Of a stretch of DNA of 64,000 nucleotides, positions 21,401 to 32,746 are shown in pieces. The position numbers and the translations under genes were made by a program. The stretch comes from Plazaster borealis (taxonomy: Eukaryota; Echinodermata; Asteroidea; Forcipulatida; Labidiasteridae). The notes under the pieces were generated by a model, which saw only the letters and a program-made list of their open reading frames with translations, was not told the DNA's origin and did not search any database. The DNA is taken from assembly GCA_021014325.1 (NCBI GenBank), contig CM037458.1, positions 21,001,063 through 21,065,062 of the forward strand, in the 5' to 3' direction. The first letter of the stretch is position 1. Every line of letters starts with the position of its first letter.

Positions 21401-22844
21401 TTTTTTGTCTGCCAACAATAGGCCATCCGTTTATGAGTGTGTATGGAGTGTGCCACTGTGTCCTGTATGGATAGCAGTGTGGAGTCTCGTGCACACTGTG
21501 TTTGAACAAGGAGCGTCAGATGGTTTGTACATACTGAAGGATTGGGAGAGTGTCAGTGGGAATTGGGAAGTAACAGGCAGAAAATGGGTATATTACCATT
21601 CTGGCAATTATTACCAACTTCATTTCAATTAATCGGTTGTTAAAAAATTGAATAAGAAACAAAATTGAACCGACAGAAAAAGAATGGGCTTATTTATGCT
21701 GTTTTGAAATAGGTGTTTTCCAGCGTCTGTACACTGTGCAATAATTGTTGATCTGTATTTTAAAAGAACTTTACAGTACTCATGCGTAATGACATGTTCT
21801 AGTACATTTTATTTGTAGTGACATTGACGAATTTAAAACGTTAATGTTTTCATTGAATTGTTTGTAGAATGACTACAACAAGCAATAACTGGGTTGCATT
21901 TTACTGTTTATGTGTTTCCAAGTGCTCTACAAATTTTCCATTATCAGCAGTGAGCACAGGTTTGAATCAGTGCAACTTAAATGTTTGTCGAGCCACACTT
22001 AACTGCGCAATATTTATAATTTTCTGGGAAGAAATCCCTGTGCAGCATGACCTGTGCTGTGTTGCTCACACACAGTTCCTGACTGCCAGAAGGGGAAGCC
22101 ACAGCAAAGACTGTGAGACTCTCTCGGAGAGGTCACTTTGGTTGTGCGTGCAGGCATGAACCGCAGAAGGCATGAACTTTCTCTCTCTCACTCTCTCCTG
22201 ACTTGAGAACTAAATGCACTGTTGCGTACCAAGGCGACAGGGACTAGTGGACATGTTTCCAGATTGAAGGCACATGGCACCGAAGTGCTCAGAATAAATG
22301 GTGATAGATTCAGCACTTCGAGGCACTTTGGTATTGTTGTTACCACGTACAAATGTACACATATTGGTTTAAAGTACATGAACATCTTCAGTTCATGCCA
22401 TTAGTTCCAACCAAGCATTTACTTGGCAATTTTTTCCCTTTTTAAAAACGAAACAGAAAACATTAATCTACTATACAGATGAATGACAATTTCATACGTT
22501 AAGAACATTATGACCCCCAAAGCAGTACAGGGTTTGTGATTACATTTAATTTTCTAGTAGTTTTACCGTGAAAGCTCACTGATTATCAAGATCTTTCATG
22601 AATCATTGTGACAATTACCTCTGTCTGAAATGTGTAAATGTAGCATTTAAAGTCCTACACTAAACACAAGTCACTGTGGCTTGTTTTGATTGCCGTAAAT
22701 CGGAATACGCCTGATATGATCATACACAAAATCTCTACAAAACAAATACGTATACTAGCTAGGCACTATACGTTGTATAGTTTTAGTACAAGTTTGATGA
22801 AACTTTCACAGGTTGGTTTGGGCTGTATTCAAAGTTAAAGGATG
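21401..22844. other. No gene recognised
   Basis: No repeat family or exon recognised. Several short open frames here have no domain or splice context. Confidence 0.4.
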
Positions 22845-23315
22845 CTGGGCTTGAATTTTGGGGGGAAAAATCGACAAGACCATAGGGCTTGAAGCTTTAA
22901 AGCGGACCAGGGTAAATTTAGAGCTCTGGGATGGGAATTTCATAATTTACTCTTCCAATAATGATAAATGCTTTTAATTTTTACACAATATTGTAATACC
23001 GGACCAGAATTTCTTTTACAAGAATTGAAATGAGAAAAAATAAAACTAAAATACAGTACCCCCACGGTTTAACATTTGAACTTGAACTGTTTTAATTTGA
23101 ATGAGCACTATAAAAAAGAGAAGATCTCATTATGTATTTATTGGCAAGAATTCTTCAATATTCAACAGAACTGAAAGAGGATTAATATGAGACTGAAAGT
23201 CAACATGTGAACAATAACACAAGACCGCCTGATTTTTCCAGTCATGAATTTACTGGCCCGAAGCTATAATCACTGGCCTCGGGGGTCTGCGGTCCAGTGT
23301 AAATTTCGAGCCCTG
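22845..23315 (-). mobile_element. hAT-like MITE family C with tandemly duplicated flank
   Basis: The ends relate to CAGGGCTCGAAATTT. The five bases GGATG lie on both sides (22840-22844 and 23316-23320), a clean 5-base target duplication. GGATG plus the same 3' flank (GGAATTTCATAATTTA) also occurs internally at about 22930, so element and flank have been tandemly duplicated and partly deleted. Confidence 0.75.
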
Positions 23316-23519
23316 GGATGAGAATTACATAATTTATTCTTCCAGTAATTGCTTTTCATTTTTTGTAATATTGTAATCTGTAGTACTGTACATGTACACT
23401 GACTTTACATACTGTAGTGCACAAATGCTCTTACATGAATTTGCGTTGCATTTTCATCGACGAATTCACCAACTTACAAATCATTGGGTTTTTTAAAACC
23501 AACAGAATGGGCACGTGAC

Positions 23520-23700
23520 ATAATAAGTGGTGGGTAGCCGTGTTAGTCAGGTAATTGCAGAAAGGAAAATAAATTGTACTAGCACTTTAACGAGTAACTA
23601 GTATTGAAATATCTGCGTAAGCTTTCGTAGCAACAACTACGCTGCAATGAAGAAAAGCAACTTCAACCAAGGTTTACACAGTCCAGCACTGTCTATAACA
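23520..23700 (-). repeat. Retroelement-derived fragment
   Basis: The minus strand contains ACGAAAGCTTACGCAGATAT and, near the end, CTGACTAACACGGCTACCC. I associate this combination with the 3' regions of Penelope-like or related retroelements in animals. Assignment is from memory, not a search. Confidence 0.4.
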
Positions 23701-24942
23701 CCACTCCCCTCATCATGCCCACCCATACAAAAGTAGAACCGGCATGTCCGTATCTGATTTCAATTATAAAATGCAAATTTAAATTGTTGTTAAATGTATG
23801 TAATTTTCTGATCTATTGTTAGTGTTACCCCAACCAGCATGTCTGTACCACAAACCTATACTAACATAGAAAAAGACCCTTAGATTTTGTAATTTTCCAT
23901 TTGATTCATAGCACTACACATACACCATAGAAAGGTAATATAACAGAGTTCTACTTTAATACAGGGAAAACAAGGTCTTTTGAAGTAGTTTAGAATTGGA
24001 GTGAAAGTAATTTTTTGGATGTGAATGATATGGATTTATCTTTCAAAAGGGGATTTGAGTTTGCATGAAGGCGCCTTTTGCTTTCTTGAATTGGCATCAT
24101 CTTGTGCACGCACAGTCGCGCTCAGAAATCTGTGTGGAAATTTGATCTAGTGAAAATGCCATAAAGCCCTAGTGGGGATATTGGTGAATTCTCTCCACAT
24201 AAAGGGAAGAAGAATCAAGTTTTTATTGTTTGAGCTTGGCAGCGGTTCATTACCCTGTTAAAGTAAACAACTGCTTGAAAAATAAGTGAGAAAACTCTCT
24301 TCCAACTGTAAAGTCTTAGGGGTCGTTCACAGTTATCTACATTTTCACAAGCGTACAAACCGTACACTTGTTCATTACCCGCTCCCTCCCCCCTTAAAGT
24401 GTATGAAGAAAAATGTGGGTTTTTTTCACACTATTCTACATCTATACCTGTATGTGAATTACATGCAAACCCTGTTTATTACCAGCCCAGATATAATAAG
24501 TATATAAAGAACACACACATCTTAAACAGATAATACCGTAATTTCCTGCGTACAAGCCGCGGCTTATTTGACTTACAAAAGGTTAACAAAACAAAAACCC
24601 AACAACGTCTTACCTAACCGTGCAAAAAAGGGCCATGAAGCTATGTTTTTATAGTTCTACATTTCTTTCAGAAAACAAAAGCGTACGGCGGGCATTAACC
24701 CCCACCTTCCTAGTGTATGGTTTGATGTAATGCTGATTTATAGGTCAAATTATCAAAAAAACTAAGATACAATATAAGTCACCTGTGAAAGTTTCAGCTG
24801 GAAGGTGTTTACTTGTTGAGCAAACAGCAAAAAATTGTCACGGTATTTTTATAAAGAAGGTCAAACCCATCCATGTTAAGCGAGGTGACGCAGGTACCAA
24901 CCGCATCTCCAGCCGCAGCATTCACAAACGAACACACGGAAG
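23701..24942. other. No gene recognised
   Basis: Contains TACCGTAATTTCCTGCGTAC at about 24535, which resembles the terminus of the 45609-46205 element. Otherwise unremarkable. Confidence 0.35.
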
Positions 24943-24988
24943 TTTGAATCTCCAAAATTGGCCTTGAGGTGAGTTTTGGAGATTCAAA
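24943..24988. repeat. Perfect 15-base hairpin
   Basis: TTTGAATCTCCAAAA pairs exactly with TTTTGGAGATTCAAA across a 16-base loop that contains a GTGAGT. Confidence 0.8.
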
Positions 24989-25044
24989 TCTTTTGACATA
25001 CTTTTATTAACTTCTTATCATCAACAAGGGGCGCTTCAGACGAA

Positions 25045-25419
25045 TTAAAGGTATCGTACACGTTTGGTAATGACTCAAAACAAATATTAGCATAAAAACT
25101 TACTTGGTAACAAACAACGGAGAGCTGTTGATAGTATAAAACATTGTAGGAAACGACTCCCTCTGAAGTAACATAGTTTTTGAGAAAGAGGTAATTTCTC
25201 TACTAAAATAATAAAAACTTCTTGCAAGAAGTTTTTATTCCTATCTGAAAGCACACAAATTTGTTCAACGAGGGTGTTTTTTCTTTCATCATTTTCTTGC
25301 AACTTCGATGCCCAATTGAGCCCAAATTTTCACCGGCTTGTTATTTTATGCATATGTTGGGATACACCAAGTGAGAACACTGGTCTTTGACAATTACCAA
25401 ACGTGTTCAGTGCCTTTAA
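25045..25419 (-). mobile_element. TTAA-flanked MITE family E, copy 2
   Basis: The inverse of 13459-13826 and very similar to it throughout, including the internal AAACTTCTTGCAAGAAGTTT hairpin. Bounded by TTAA at 25045-25048 and 25416-25419. The high similarity suggests recent movement. Confidence 0.87.
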
Positions 25420-26508
25420 TTTCGCAGGATGATTACCCCCATTACCATCTTTATAACAAGTAAACTTTTTGATAGAAATTACTTCTTTTGTTTCCCTGGG
25501 TCATAACCTAAGTATGACCCTACCTTTAAAAGCAATGTCAATATACACAGCTCATTGCAGTGTATGTTTTTGTGTTCATGTTTTAATTTTATCATTTTAC
25601 TAGACAGCATTGTGTCAGGCCAAGCTGTACAATGTATCTCAGGATGTGTTCAATTCTAGTCAAGTTCAACTTTCAATTAAATTAAGAGTTGTTTCCACCG
25701 TGCAACTTCAATAGTTACACCATGGTTACACTGAATGCAGAAGACAATTATGCTTATTGATTAAAGTGATCCAGTGCAGCATATTGTGCTATACAACAGG
25801 CACTATATCCTTCTTAAGTCTGGTTTCCGTTTTGTTTTTGCCCACAGAAAAATCTGAATTTTTTTGATTAAATAGCTCGAAATGTCTATTAAAGCCTACA
25901 CCATGTGTACGTAGAACAGCCCTTGCACTCGGTAAAATATTCCCTACTTTTTCCCAAGGACCAACTATCATGCCTGGCACAATGTAGGTTTGCCCTAACA
26001 TTCAAGTTTGCACCCACCTTAGTTTTACATAGTTTATAAATATGAAAATGCTAAGTATTGATTGCTATTTAGAACTTTCAGAATTGAAATCTCAATTTGA
26101 CCCATTGGGTTCTGGTTTGGTGCTTGGTTATGATTATAGAATACAGTGATGTTGTGTCGGTAACAAAGAGCCCATGCACAAGTGCCATTTAAATAAATAT
26201 AGGCCTACCGCAATGTACCTTGGGAAACCGAGTGCAGTTAAAAAATAAATCAAGCTGCCCAGAAAAACGCCTTGCTGTAACTGTGCCGGGTTTTATAGTG
26301 TAGTGCATTGCTTTAAAATCAGCGCGCCATGATGGTTGGCAGTGTTGCTTGGATTTCACCCAGAATCCTTTGCACGCCGATCATGCGCATTGATGGGCTA
26401 TTACATGTACCATGCCTCCTGAGTCATCACGCTGTACTGCTGCTGTTGGTAGGGCCTACTCTGTCTACACTTGATAGTGGACCGAGGAATCCATAGGTCT
26501 TGTTGTCA

Positions 26509-26553
26509 GTGTCACCATAGAGAAAGGACCACAGCCTTTCTCTGTGGTGTCAC
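26509..26553. repeat. Hairpin with 19-base stem
   Basis: GTGTCACCATAGAGAAAGG (26509-26527) pairs with CCTTTCTCTGTGGTGTCAC (26535-26553) with two mismatches over a 7-base loop. Confidence 0.8.
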
Positions 26554-27231
26554 CATGTCACACTGGTCTCCATGGGTATTCAAGAAACATTGACGAGCGG
26601 CAAATCTGCAGTCGTGGCCCCAGCTCACTGCCCAGCTGCTGATATCTTGTCATGCCCTGCTGAGGTCTGCTGAGGGAAAAGGGTGGAGACAGGTGGTTTC
26701 TTAACCTTTTACCACCAACTGGATGTTTGTGTTTCTTGGGACCAGGCTGGGTCTAGATCCATTAAAAACACACTACATAAAGCACATGGGACAACTTTTA
26801 AATTTAGCAATCCAAACTCAAATTTAAGGTCTGTAATTCATGGATACAACCAAGCATAGAAACATCAAAAACATGTGCTTTTGTCAAGTGAATTTCTGTA
26901 GTTGCTCAGTCAATATTTCCTGCTTTATCAAACTTACCCCAAGTGTTACATGTGAGCGTGATATGAGTGTGTAGTTTGTTGTACCGTGGCTGTGCTGTTG
27001 TACATGTGTACCTTGTCACCGAAATTAATGGCATCACTCTGTATGCAAAACAGCTGCACAGAGAGTCATGTAACTGGTGTGCTTTTCAAGCCTGTGTCAT
27101 CGGCCCATAGTCATTGTGGTAACTAAGGATTGTTCTCCAAGTTGCTTCATGGGGGGGGGGGGGGCGGTTACTTTAAATTTTTGTCTTAAACAGCCCATTG
27201 TCAACTTGGAGAACAAAATCAGGGTTTTCCC

Positions 27232-27521
27232 CAGGGTTCTCCCCGTGCACAAGCTAGCGTATCAGGCCGATACGCGTGATTTGCATGCCGATACGCGAAA
27301 ATTTCAGTCGATACGCAAAAACAAAACAAAAACATCAAGAAAAAACCATATTATAGAATGCTCCAAATTGCACAGTAAGGCTTTTAAAACCAAAGATAAA
27401 CACCAAGACATGTAGAAGGCATTCCGAAGACCTTGTTCCAATTCAGCGTCCTTCGGCCAAACGTCCAAAATTTTGGTCCAGAATGTACCACACAGTTTTG
27501 AAAATCCTGGAGAGAACCATG
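27232..27521 (+). mobile_element. hAT-like MITE family D, copy 2
   Basis: Starts CAGGGTTCTCCCCGTGCAC, contains AAGCTAGCGTATCAGGCCGA and TTCGGCCAAAC, and ends GGAGAGAACCATG. A 14-base G run lies just upstream (27150-27163). Confidence 0.8.
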
Positions 27522-27672
27522 CATGTATTATGTGCATGAAAATAGTAATCGCATAATGCAATACATCATGTACTATACACAATTCATGTAAACCTTACAT
27601 GTATACGGGGCACATTCAGATACAACAATTCAAGAAAAGACAGGTTTCCTAACTTTGTTTGAAAATTTAAAA

Positions 27673-27845
27673 TATATCTTCAGTGGTAAGACATCTGCTC
27701 TAGCAATGCAAAGGTTGTGGGTCCGAATCCCACCCGAGTGATTTTCCTGTGGATTTTTTTGTCTTCACAGAACTCAGGAAGTTCTGAGTATACAGTGCTT
27801 TATACACATCAGTGAAAGGGTAAAAAACAAATTATATTCTTCATC
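27673..27845 (+). repeat. SINE family 3, sense copy
   Basis: It has a box A-like AGTGGTAAGACATC and box B-like GGGTCCGAATCCCAC, then a body with ACAGAACTCAGGAAGTTCTG. The same body lies inverted at 36305-36500, which keeps a better box A (GGTCTAGTGGTAAGAC). Confidence 0.65.
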
Positions 27846-28133
27846 CCGATGCAAAATTAACATCTATTAAATATCTTACATTACATAGTGTATCTTTGAT
27901 CAGAATACACACACACAATAATAAAAATTTATGTATAGGGTTTTGCATTTATTGATTTTTGTGACTTCTCATCCAATTTCATATTGAGTCATGCCAATTA
28001 AAATAATTATACCCACCGCTGCCATTGACAGTGATCGAAGACTCAATGCACCAGTAGGACAAAGAATCATGCATTTATTACTCACAAAAGATTTGCCACA
28101 TTGTCATTGTCATTGTACTCCATATTACAGTCT

Positions 28134-28149
28134 CCCCCCCCCCCCCCCT
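28134..28149. repeat. Poly-C run
   Basis: Sixteen consecutive C. Confidence 0.95.
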
Positions 28150-28507
28150 AATTCCCGAACCATCTTTAATGACATGACTTCTATTGAACTGACCTCTCTT
28201 ACACAAGAGCAACCATTATATTCCATCTCTTGCTGGTAATTTTTTTCCTCATTTTTTTCTTGAAATTTTCATAAGTGATGCAGGGATGTGTGCCGCTGCA
28301 GTGTAATTCTCCGATCGTGTGTGTACATTGTAGGTGTGAATGTTCGCCTTGTGATCATGGCAAACTTGTTGCAGTGTCACTTTTGCTTAGGATTATTTCT
28401 AATAATGGTCAATGCTTTTATAAAGTGCTTACAATACACACAATAGTTGAAGGAGCTGTGGTGATTAGATTAAGGCTGTATGCGAAATGGCTGCTACGGC
28501 TACTACT

Positions 28508-29090
28508 GTTGCTAAGGGTGTTCTAAGGACGCCCTATATTTCAACACATGATGACGTGGAACTCTAGCTGTAGCCGCCAATTCGGACACGACCTACATTG
28601 ATTTCCTCTAGAAAAAATATGGTTACTCCTTTTACATATTTTATGCCGCTGACAACGATTCTGGCTAACTGAATTTGATTGAATTTTGTTTTGTTTACGG
28701 TTACGGCTACTGCTATTATTAACCCTTTAGAGACCATAGCGGCCACAAGCGGCTTGTACCAAAATGCCCATAACGGCCGCAAGATTTGACCTACTTCCAT
28801 TCACATAAAGAAGTCAAAGTGAGTGTCAAATTTCTAAACACAAAACTAAATTTGATTACAGAAATGAACAATATTAGCAATGTCTGGGAGTTTTGTAATG
28901 ATTATACAGAAATGATTGGTCTCTAAAAGGGTTAAGGGTGTTGCTAAGGATGTCCTTTACTTCACTGCATGATGACGTGGAAATCTGGCTGTAGCCGCCA
29001 ATTTGGACACGACCTATTCCCCAAGAAAAAATATGGTTACTCCTATGACATATTTTATGCTGATGACAACAATTCTGGCTAACTGAGTTT
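28508..29090 (+). repeat. Direct repeats of about 165 bases flanking a MITE
   Basis: 28508-28682 and 28936-29090 share GATGATGACGTGGAA-type sequence, TAGCCGCCAATT, GGACACGACCTA and AAAAAATATGGTTACTCCT. The MITE at 28723-28931 lies between them. Confidence 0.8.
28723..28931. mobile_element. piggyBac-type MITE with TTAA duplication
   Basis: The 209-base element is bounded by CCCTTTAGAGACCA and TGGTCTCTAAAAGGG. TTAA stands immediately outside at 28719-28722 and 28932-28935. A TTAA target with CCC termini is the known signature of the piggyBac superfamily. No transposase is encoded. Confidence 0.75.
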
Positions 29091-29591
29091 GTTTAACGTC
29101 AAATTATAATGGAAATGTGTATGATTGGTCAGAAGGGCATGCTGGCCAAGTTGGCTGTGTCGTGTGCATTTTCTGAAGGAGCATCACAGCCAATTTGGCA
29201 AGGCATGACGACCAATGGTGGCCGTGGCCAGGCTTAAGGTAGAGGCCTCAATACGTTTGCCTTGAAATTTGGTAACAATCTACCACAGAAGAATTTTACA
29301 CGTAGTAAATCAATCTTTTAGAAAACTAGATTTCTGATACCTATCTTTTGTCAATTTAATGTTTTGTAATGTAAAATGTAAAATTGTTGATGTGAAATTT
29401 AAAGGCATCGACTGCTTTCCCTGCTCATTCTGTTGGTTAAATTCTAACAAGCTTAATCCAGTGCAATAATAATGCCTAATTAAGAGGTGCGCACAAGCTT
29501 TTCACCAGTATTATTATAGCTGCAATACCAGGCGAGCTTGCGTTGTTTCACTATTGCAAGGAGTGGTTCCTTACTGCCTGAGTACCATGTA

Positions 29592-29821
29592 CAGGGTTCT
29601 CTCCATGCACAGGCTAGCGTATCGTGCCGATACACAAAAATAATTATAATAATAATACATAGTGTAAAACAAAAATATATACATTTCAGATCAGCTTCAC
29701 AAAAACCATCAAGATAAAAACCATTTAGAATACCCCAGATTGCACACTAGGGCTTTTAAAACCAAGAGAAACACCAGGTGAAAAACATTTCAAGGACCTT
29801 GTTTCAATTGGCAAAAATTTC
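29592..29821 (+). mobile_element. hAT-like MITE family D, copy 3, 3' truncated
   Basis: Starts CAGGGTTCTCTCCATGCAC, contains GCTAGCGTATC and CCAGATTGCACACTAGGGC, and stops near CTTGTTTCAATTGG. Confidence 0.7.
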
Positions 29822-29880
29822 CATATTGCGCCACAGCACCTTGTAAACCATTATATGTAAAGGAGTAGGTCTCATTAAAG
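29822..29880 (+). repeat. SINE family 1 fragment
   Basis: Matches the distal part of the family: CATATTGCGCCACAGCACC, then a GTAAAGGAGTAGGTCTCA block, as at 2448-2510. Confidence 0.65.
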
Positions 29881-30071
29881 TACAGTAGTTGTACATTACA
29901 TGTGTGTACTGTTCTCAGAAAACAGTGATCCAAAGTAAATTTGGGTTTGATTATAACACAAAGATTGCCCTTACCAAATCATCTACCAGATTCTCGTTAG
30001 TTGTATTATCTTAAACAAAAGTTGATATTTGTCTTCATTTATTCCCTGATTCCGTGGATCAGAGTTTACAG

Positions 30072-30148
30072 AGAGCAGTGGTCAGCCAATGCCGCATCAC
30101 CCCCCTGCGTGCATCCAGGAGAATCAGCCACAAGAGCGAGGAAGAAAG
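30072..30148 (+). CDS. Serine-rich protein, second exon (candidate)
   Basis: The acceptor is gtttacag (an alternative AG nine bases upstream keeps the frame) and the donor is consensus (AAAG then GTAAGA). With the single base left by the previous exon it reads E, then SSGQPMPHHPPACIQENQ, then PQERGRK, leaving in phase 0. It is GC-rich against an AT-rich intron. The small size and lack of a recognised domain keep this tentative. Confidence 0.45.
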
Positions 30149-30216
30149 GTAAGACCTCTCAGCCTCACTATTACAGCGTTCTTCTTGAACAGCTAGTTGA
30201 AACAACCAAGGACCAG

Positions 30217-30331
30217 TCCAAATTCTCTCCAAGTGGTCCGGCTGGCTAGTTCAGTGTTAACTAGCATCCCTATTTTATATGAAATATGGACCAGTGAAAA
30301 GGCTGGCAGACCAGTGAAATGACAAACTGGA
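30217..30331 (+). mobile_element. Short hAT-like element
   Basis: Ends CAAATTCTCTCCA and TGGAGAGAACCCTG. It contains two CCAGTGAAA units, the seed of the neighbouring 24-base tandem array. Confidence 0.5.
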
Positions 30332-30957
30332 GAGAACCCTGACATTGATGTTTACAAAATGCATAAATAGCAGAAGGACAAGATGGCATCTGTGAAAAAG
30401 GTCTAGGCCAAGCAATTGCATTGTTGTCAAGCAATTTACCAGTTAGGAATTGCTCGTTCTCAAAAAACGTGATCCAGTGTGTATTGAGTATTAGAAATAT
30501 GGACCAGTGAAAATGCTGTCAGACCAGTGAAATGTAAAGCTGGCAGACCAGTGAAATGTAAAGCTGGTAGACCAGTGAAATGTAAAGCTGGCAGACCAGT
30601 GAAATGTAAAGCTGGATGACCAGTGAAATGTAAAGCTGGCAGACCAGTGAAATGACAAGCTGGCAGACCAGTGAAATGACAAGCTGGCAGACCAGTGAAA
30701 TGACAAGCTGGCAGACCAGTGAAATGTAAAGCTGGCAGACCAGTGAAATGACAAGCTGGCAGACCAGTGAAATGTCAAGCTGGGGAGAACCCTGACATTG
30801 ATGTTTACAAAATGTATGTAATAGCAGAAGGACAAGATGACATCTGTGTAAAAGGTCTCTATTTATATGCCAAGCAATTGCATTGTTATCAAGCAATTTA
30901 CCACTTAGGAATATTGTATCTCAAAAAATGTGATCCAGTGTGTATTGAGTATTTAAA
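30287..30957 (+). repeat. Tandem duplication whose second copy contains a 24-base minisatellite
   Basis: 30287-30492 and 30493-30957 both run from ATATGGACCAGTGAAAA through GAACCCTGACATTGATGTTT to GATCCAGTGTGTATTGAGTA. In the second copy a 24-base unit, built on GACCAGTGAAATG, is expanded to about 11 units (30505-30785). Confidence 0.85.
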
Positions 30958-31058
30958 TGGCTAGGGCCTTATCCTTTTTGCTTGTAATGTAAGGATGCTC
31001 ATTGGCCTTTTTGAGATATGGCGAACACTGTAGGAGTACACCGCTTGGTTTGGGTGTA

Positions 31059-31430
31059 CAGGGCTCGAATTTTACACTGGACCACAGGCCCGAGGCCAGT
31101 GGTTTTAGTGTCGGCCAGTAAAACTTATGACCAGATAAGTCCGAACTGTCTTGTGTGTTTTACAATTGAATGACAATACCTCACTGTGTAATATCTTGAA
31201 CAGAAATAAATTATGTTCAAATGTTGACCTTGAGTCTAGAAAATACCTTTCAATTCTGTTGAGTAATGAAGTATACTTGATACCCAAAGAGATAAATGAT
31301 GTAAATCTTCTCTTATGTCTAAGTGCTTAATTGTTCAAGTAAAATCAGTAAAATGCATGTTGTCAAAAGTAAACATTTTGAGCTACAAGCCCTGCAGTTT
31401 TGTGGATTTTTCTCCCAAATTTGAGCTCTG
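31059..31430 (+). mobile_element. hAT-like MITE family C, sense copy
   Basis: Starts CAGGGCTCGAATTTTACAC and ends TTGAGCTCTG. The five bases GTGTA occur directly before and directly after. Internal landmarks are GGACCACAGGCC, GAGGCCAGTG and TACAAGCCCTGCAG. Confidence 0.8.
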
Positions 31431-31860
31431 GTGTATACAGACAGATTTACCCAAACCAAATAGTGCAATTGTAATGTGACCACCATATCTCAAAATGGCT
31501 TTAGACTAGAGTCATGATGAAGCTGCTGTAACATTATGACAGTGTGTTGTTTGGACGGCGAAAAGTCATTGAAATGAACTGAAAGTGATGACTGCAGGCA
31601 AACTGTTGAAATTCCACAGCTTGGATGTTTGTTCGTAGAATGGATACTCTGTAATCCACCCGGAAGAGTCTCATGTTACTGACACATTGTCGTTTTTTGT
31701 TGCTCCCCATCCATATTTGACTGAAATGGTCAACCAGTCATTATATCCAACAAAGATAACACTTGCTAGGGCTTGAATTCCAAACAAAGCTCCATTAGGC
31801 CACAGGTCTTGCAGCTTTAGCGCTTTTAGTGAGCCATCAACTTGTTGGGCATTGAACAAA

Positions 31861-32205
31861 GAAAAATTGACTAGAGTGGGATTTGAACATGCGACCTCCG
31901 GATTAACATGCCCCGGATTAATGAATTAACGGCGCTCTACCAACTGAGCTGCGTATGTATGTTGCCCTAATGTTGGCGGTCTCCCTATTTTGTCAATATC
32001 TTTGTTCGGGAAGCCATTTCACCTGCAACTGCAACATAACCAGGGATTACACCGGAGGTTACGATACAACCTGGGAAGCGGCAGCAGAGGGTTCACCTTA
32101 AGGGGATGCAACTTAAAGGTTAAATATCAAGTAATAAACCACAAGAGAGACTGACTGGGAAATTTTAAAATAATTCTGGGTTGAACAAAGAAAAATTTAC
32201 TAGAG
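31861..32205 (-). repeat. SINE family 2 (tRNA-Asn-like head) with 3' tail
   Basis: The minus strand reads GCTCAGTTGGTAGAGCGCCG, then a box B-like GTTCAAATCCCACTC and TTTTTCTTTGTTCAA. A related tail (TTCTGGGTTGAACAAAG on +) recurs at about 32170. The head has an extra insertion in the anticodon region, so it is not a functional tRNA. Confidence 0.7.
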
Positions 32206-32746
32206 TTGTTACGCGAATTTTTTGCAAGAGTTGAGCACACTCTTGCGAATTGTTTGTTGTGAATTTTGCATTCGCATTCGCAGGAAGTATGAACCAGCTT
32301 TAGCAGCTGAAGTTGTACTGCTTTTGAGAAAATTGTGAAGGGTTTTTATTCTCAAAAATGTTCAGGGTACATGTACACTAGTAATTTGAAGCGGATGATT
32401 CATATTGAGGGTATGTTCCTTTTACACAAGTTGATGTACTGTATAAATGCTCAGGATGGTTGTAATCACAAACAATCTACAGTTTTAGATGACATTTCAC
32501 ACCCCTAAAAAAAAAAAAAGGGGCAAGCCTTATTTTGGATAATTAGCCTCAGTGATCACACCCTTTCTAGAGCAAGGGTAGTGATGACACAAAGTTCCTC
32601 GAGAGAATCTTGTAGACATGGCCACAGAGTGAAAGCCGTCAGTGCTTCCATTCCCTCGGTAATGTGCGGAAGAAAAAGGAGTTCAGGCAAGAGGCAATTA
32701 ATGGTGTACATACATTTAGCAGTCTGATCTCCTTGCAAATTTATGA

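Noticed and set aside
21276..21632. Overlapping frames across the GC-rich patch
   Set aside because: Open in both strands because of composition; no splice sites fit and nothing recognised.
30491..30896. Minus-strand frames of repeated FHWSAS or ISLVCQL units
   Set aside because: Two overlapping frames of the same 24-base minisatellite are both open. This is expected from the period and is no sign of coding.
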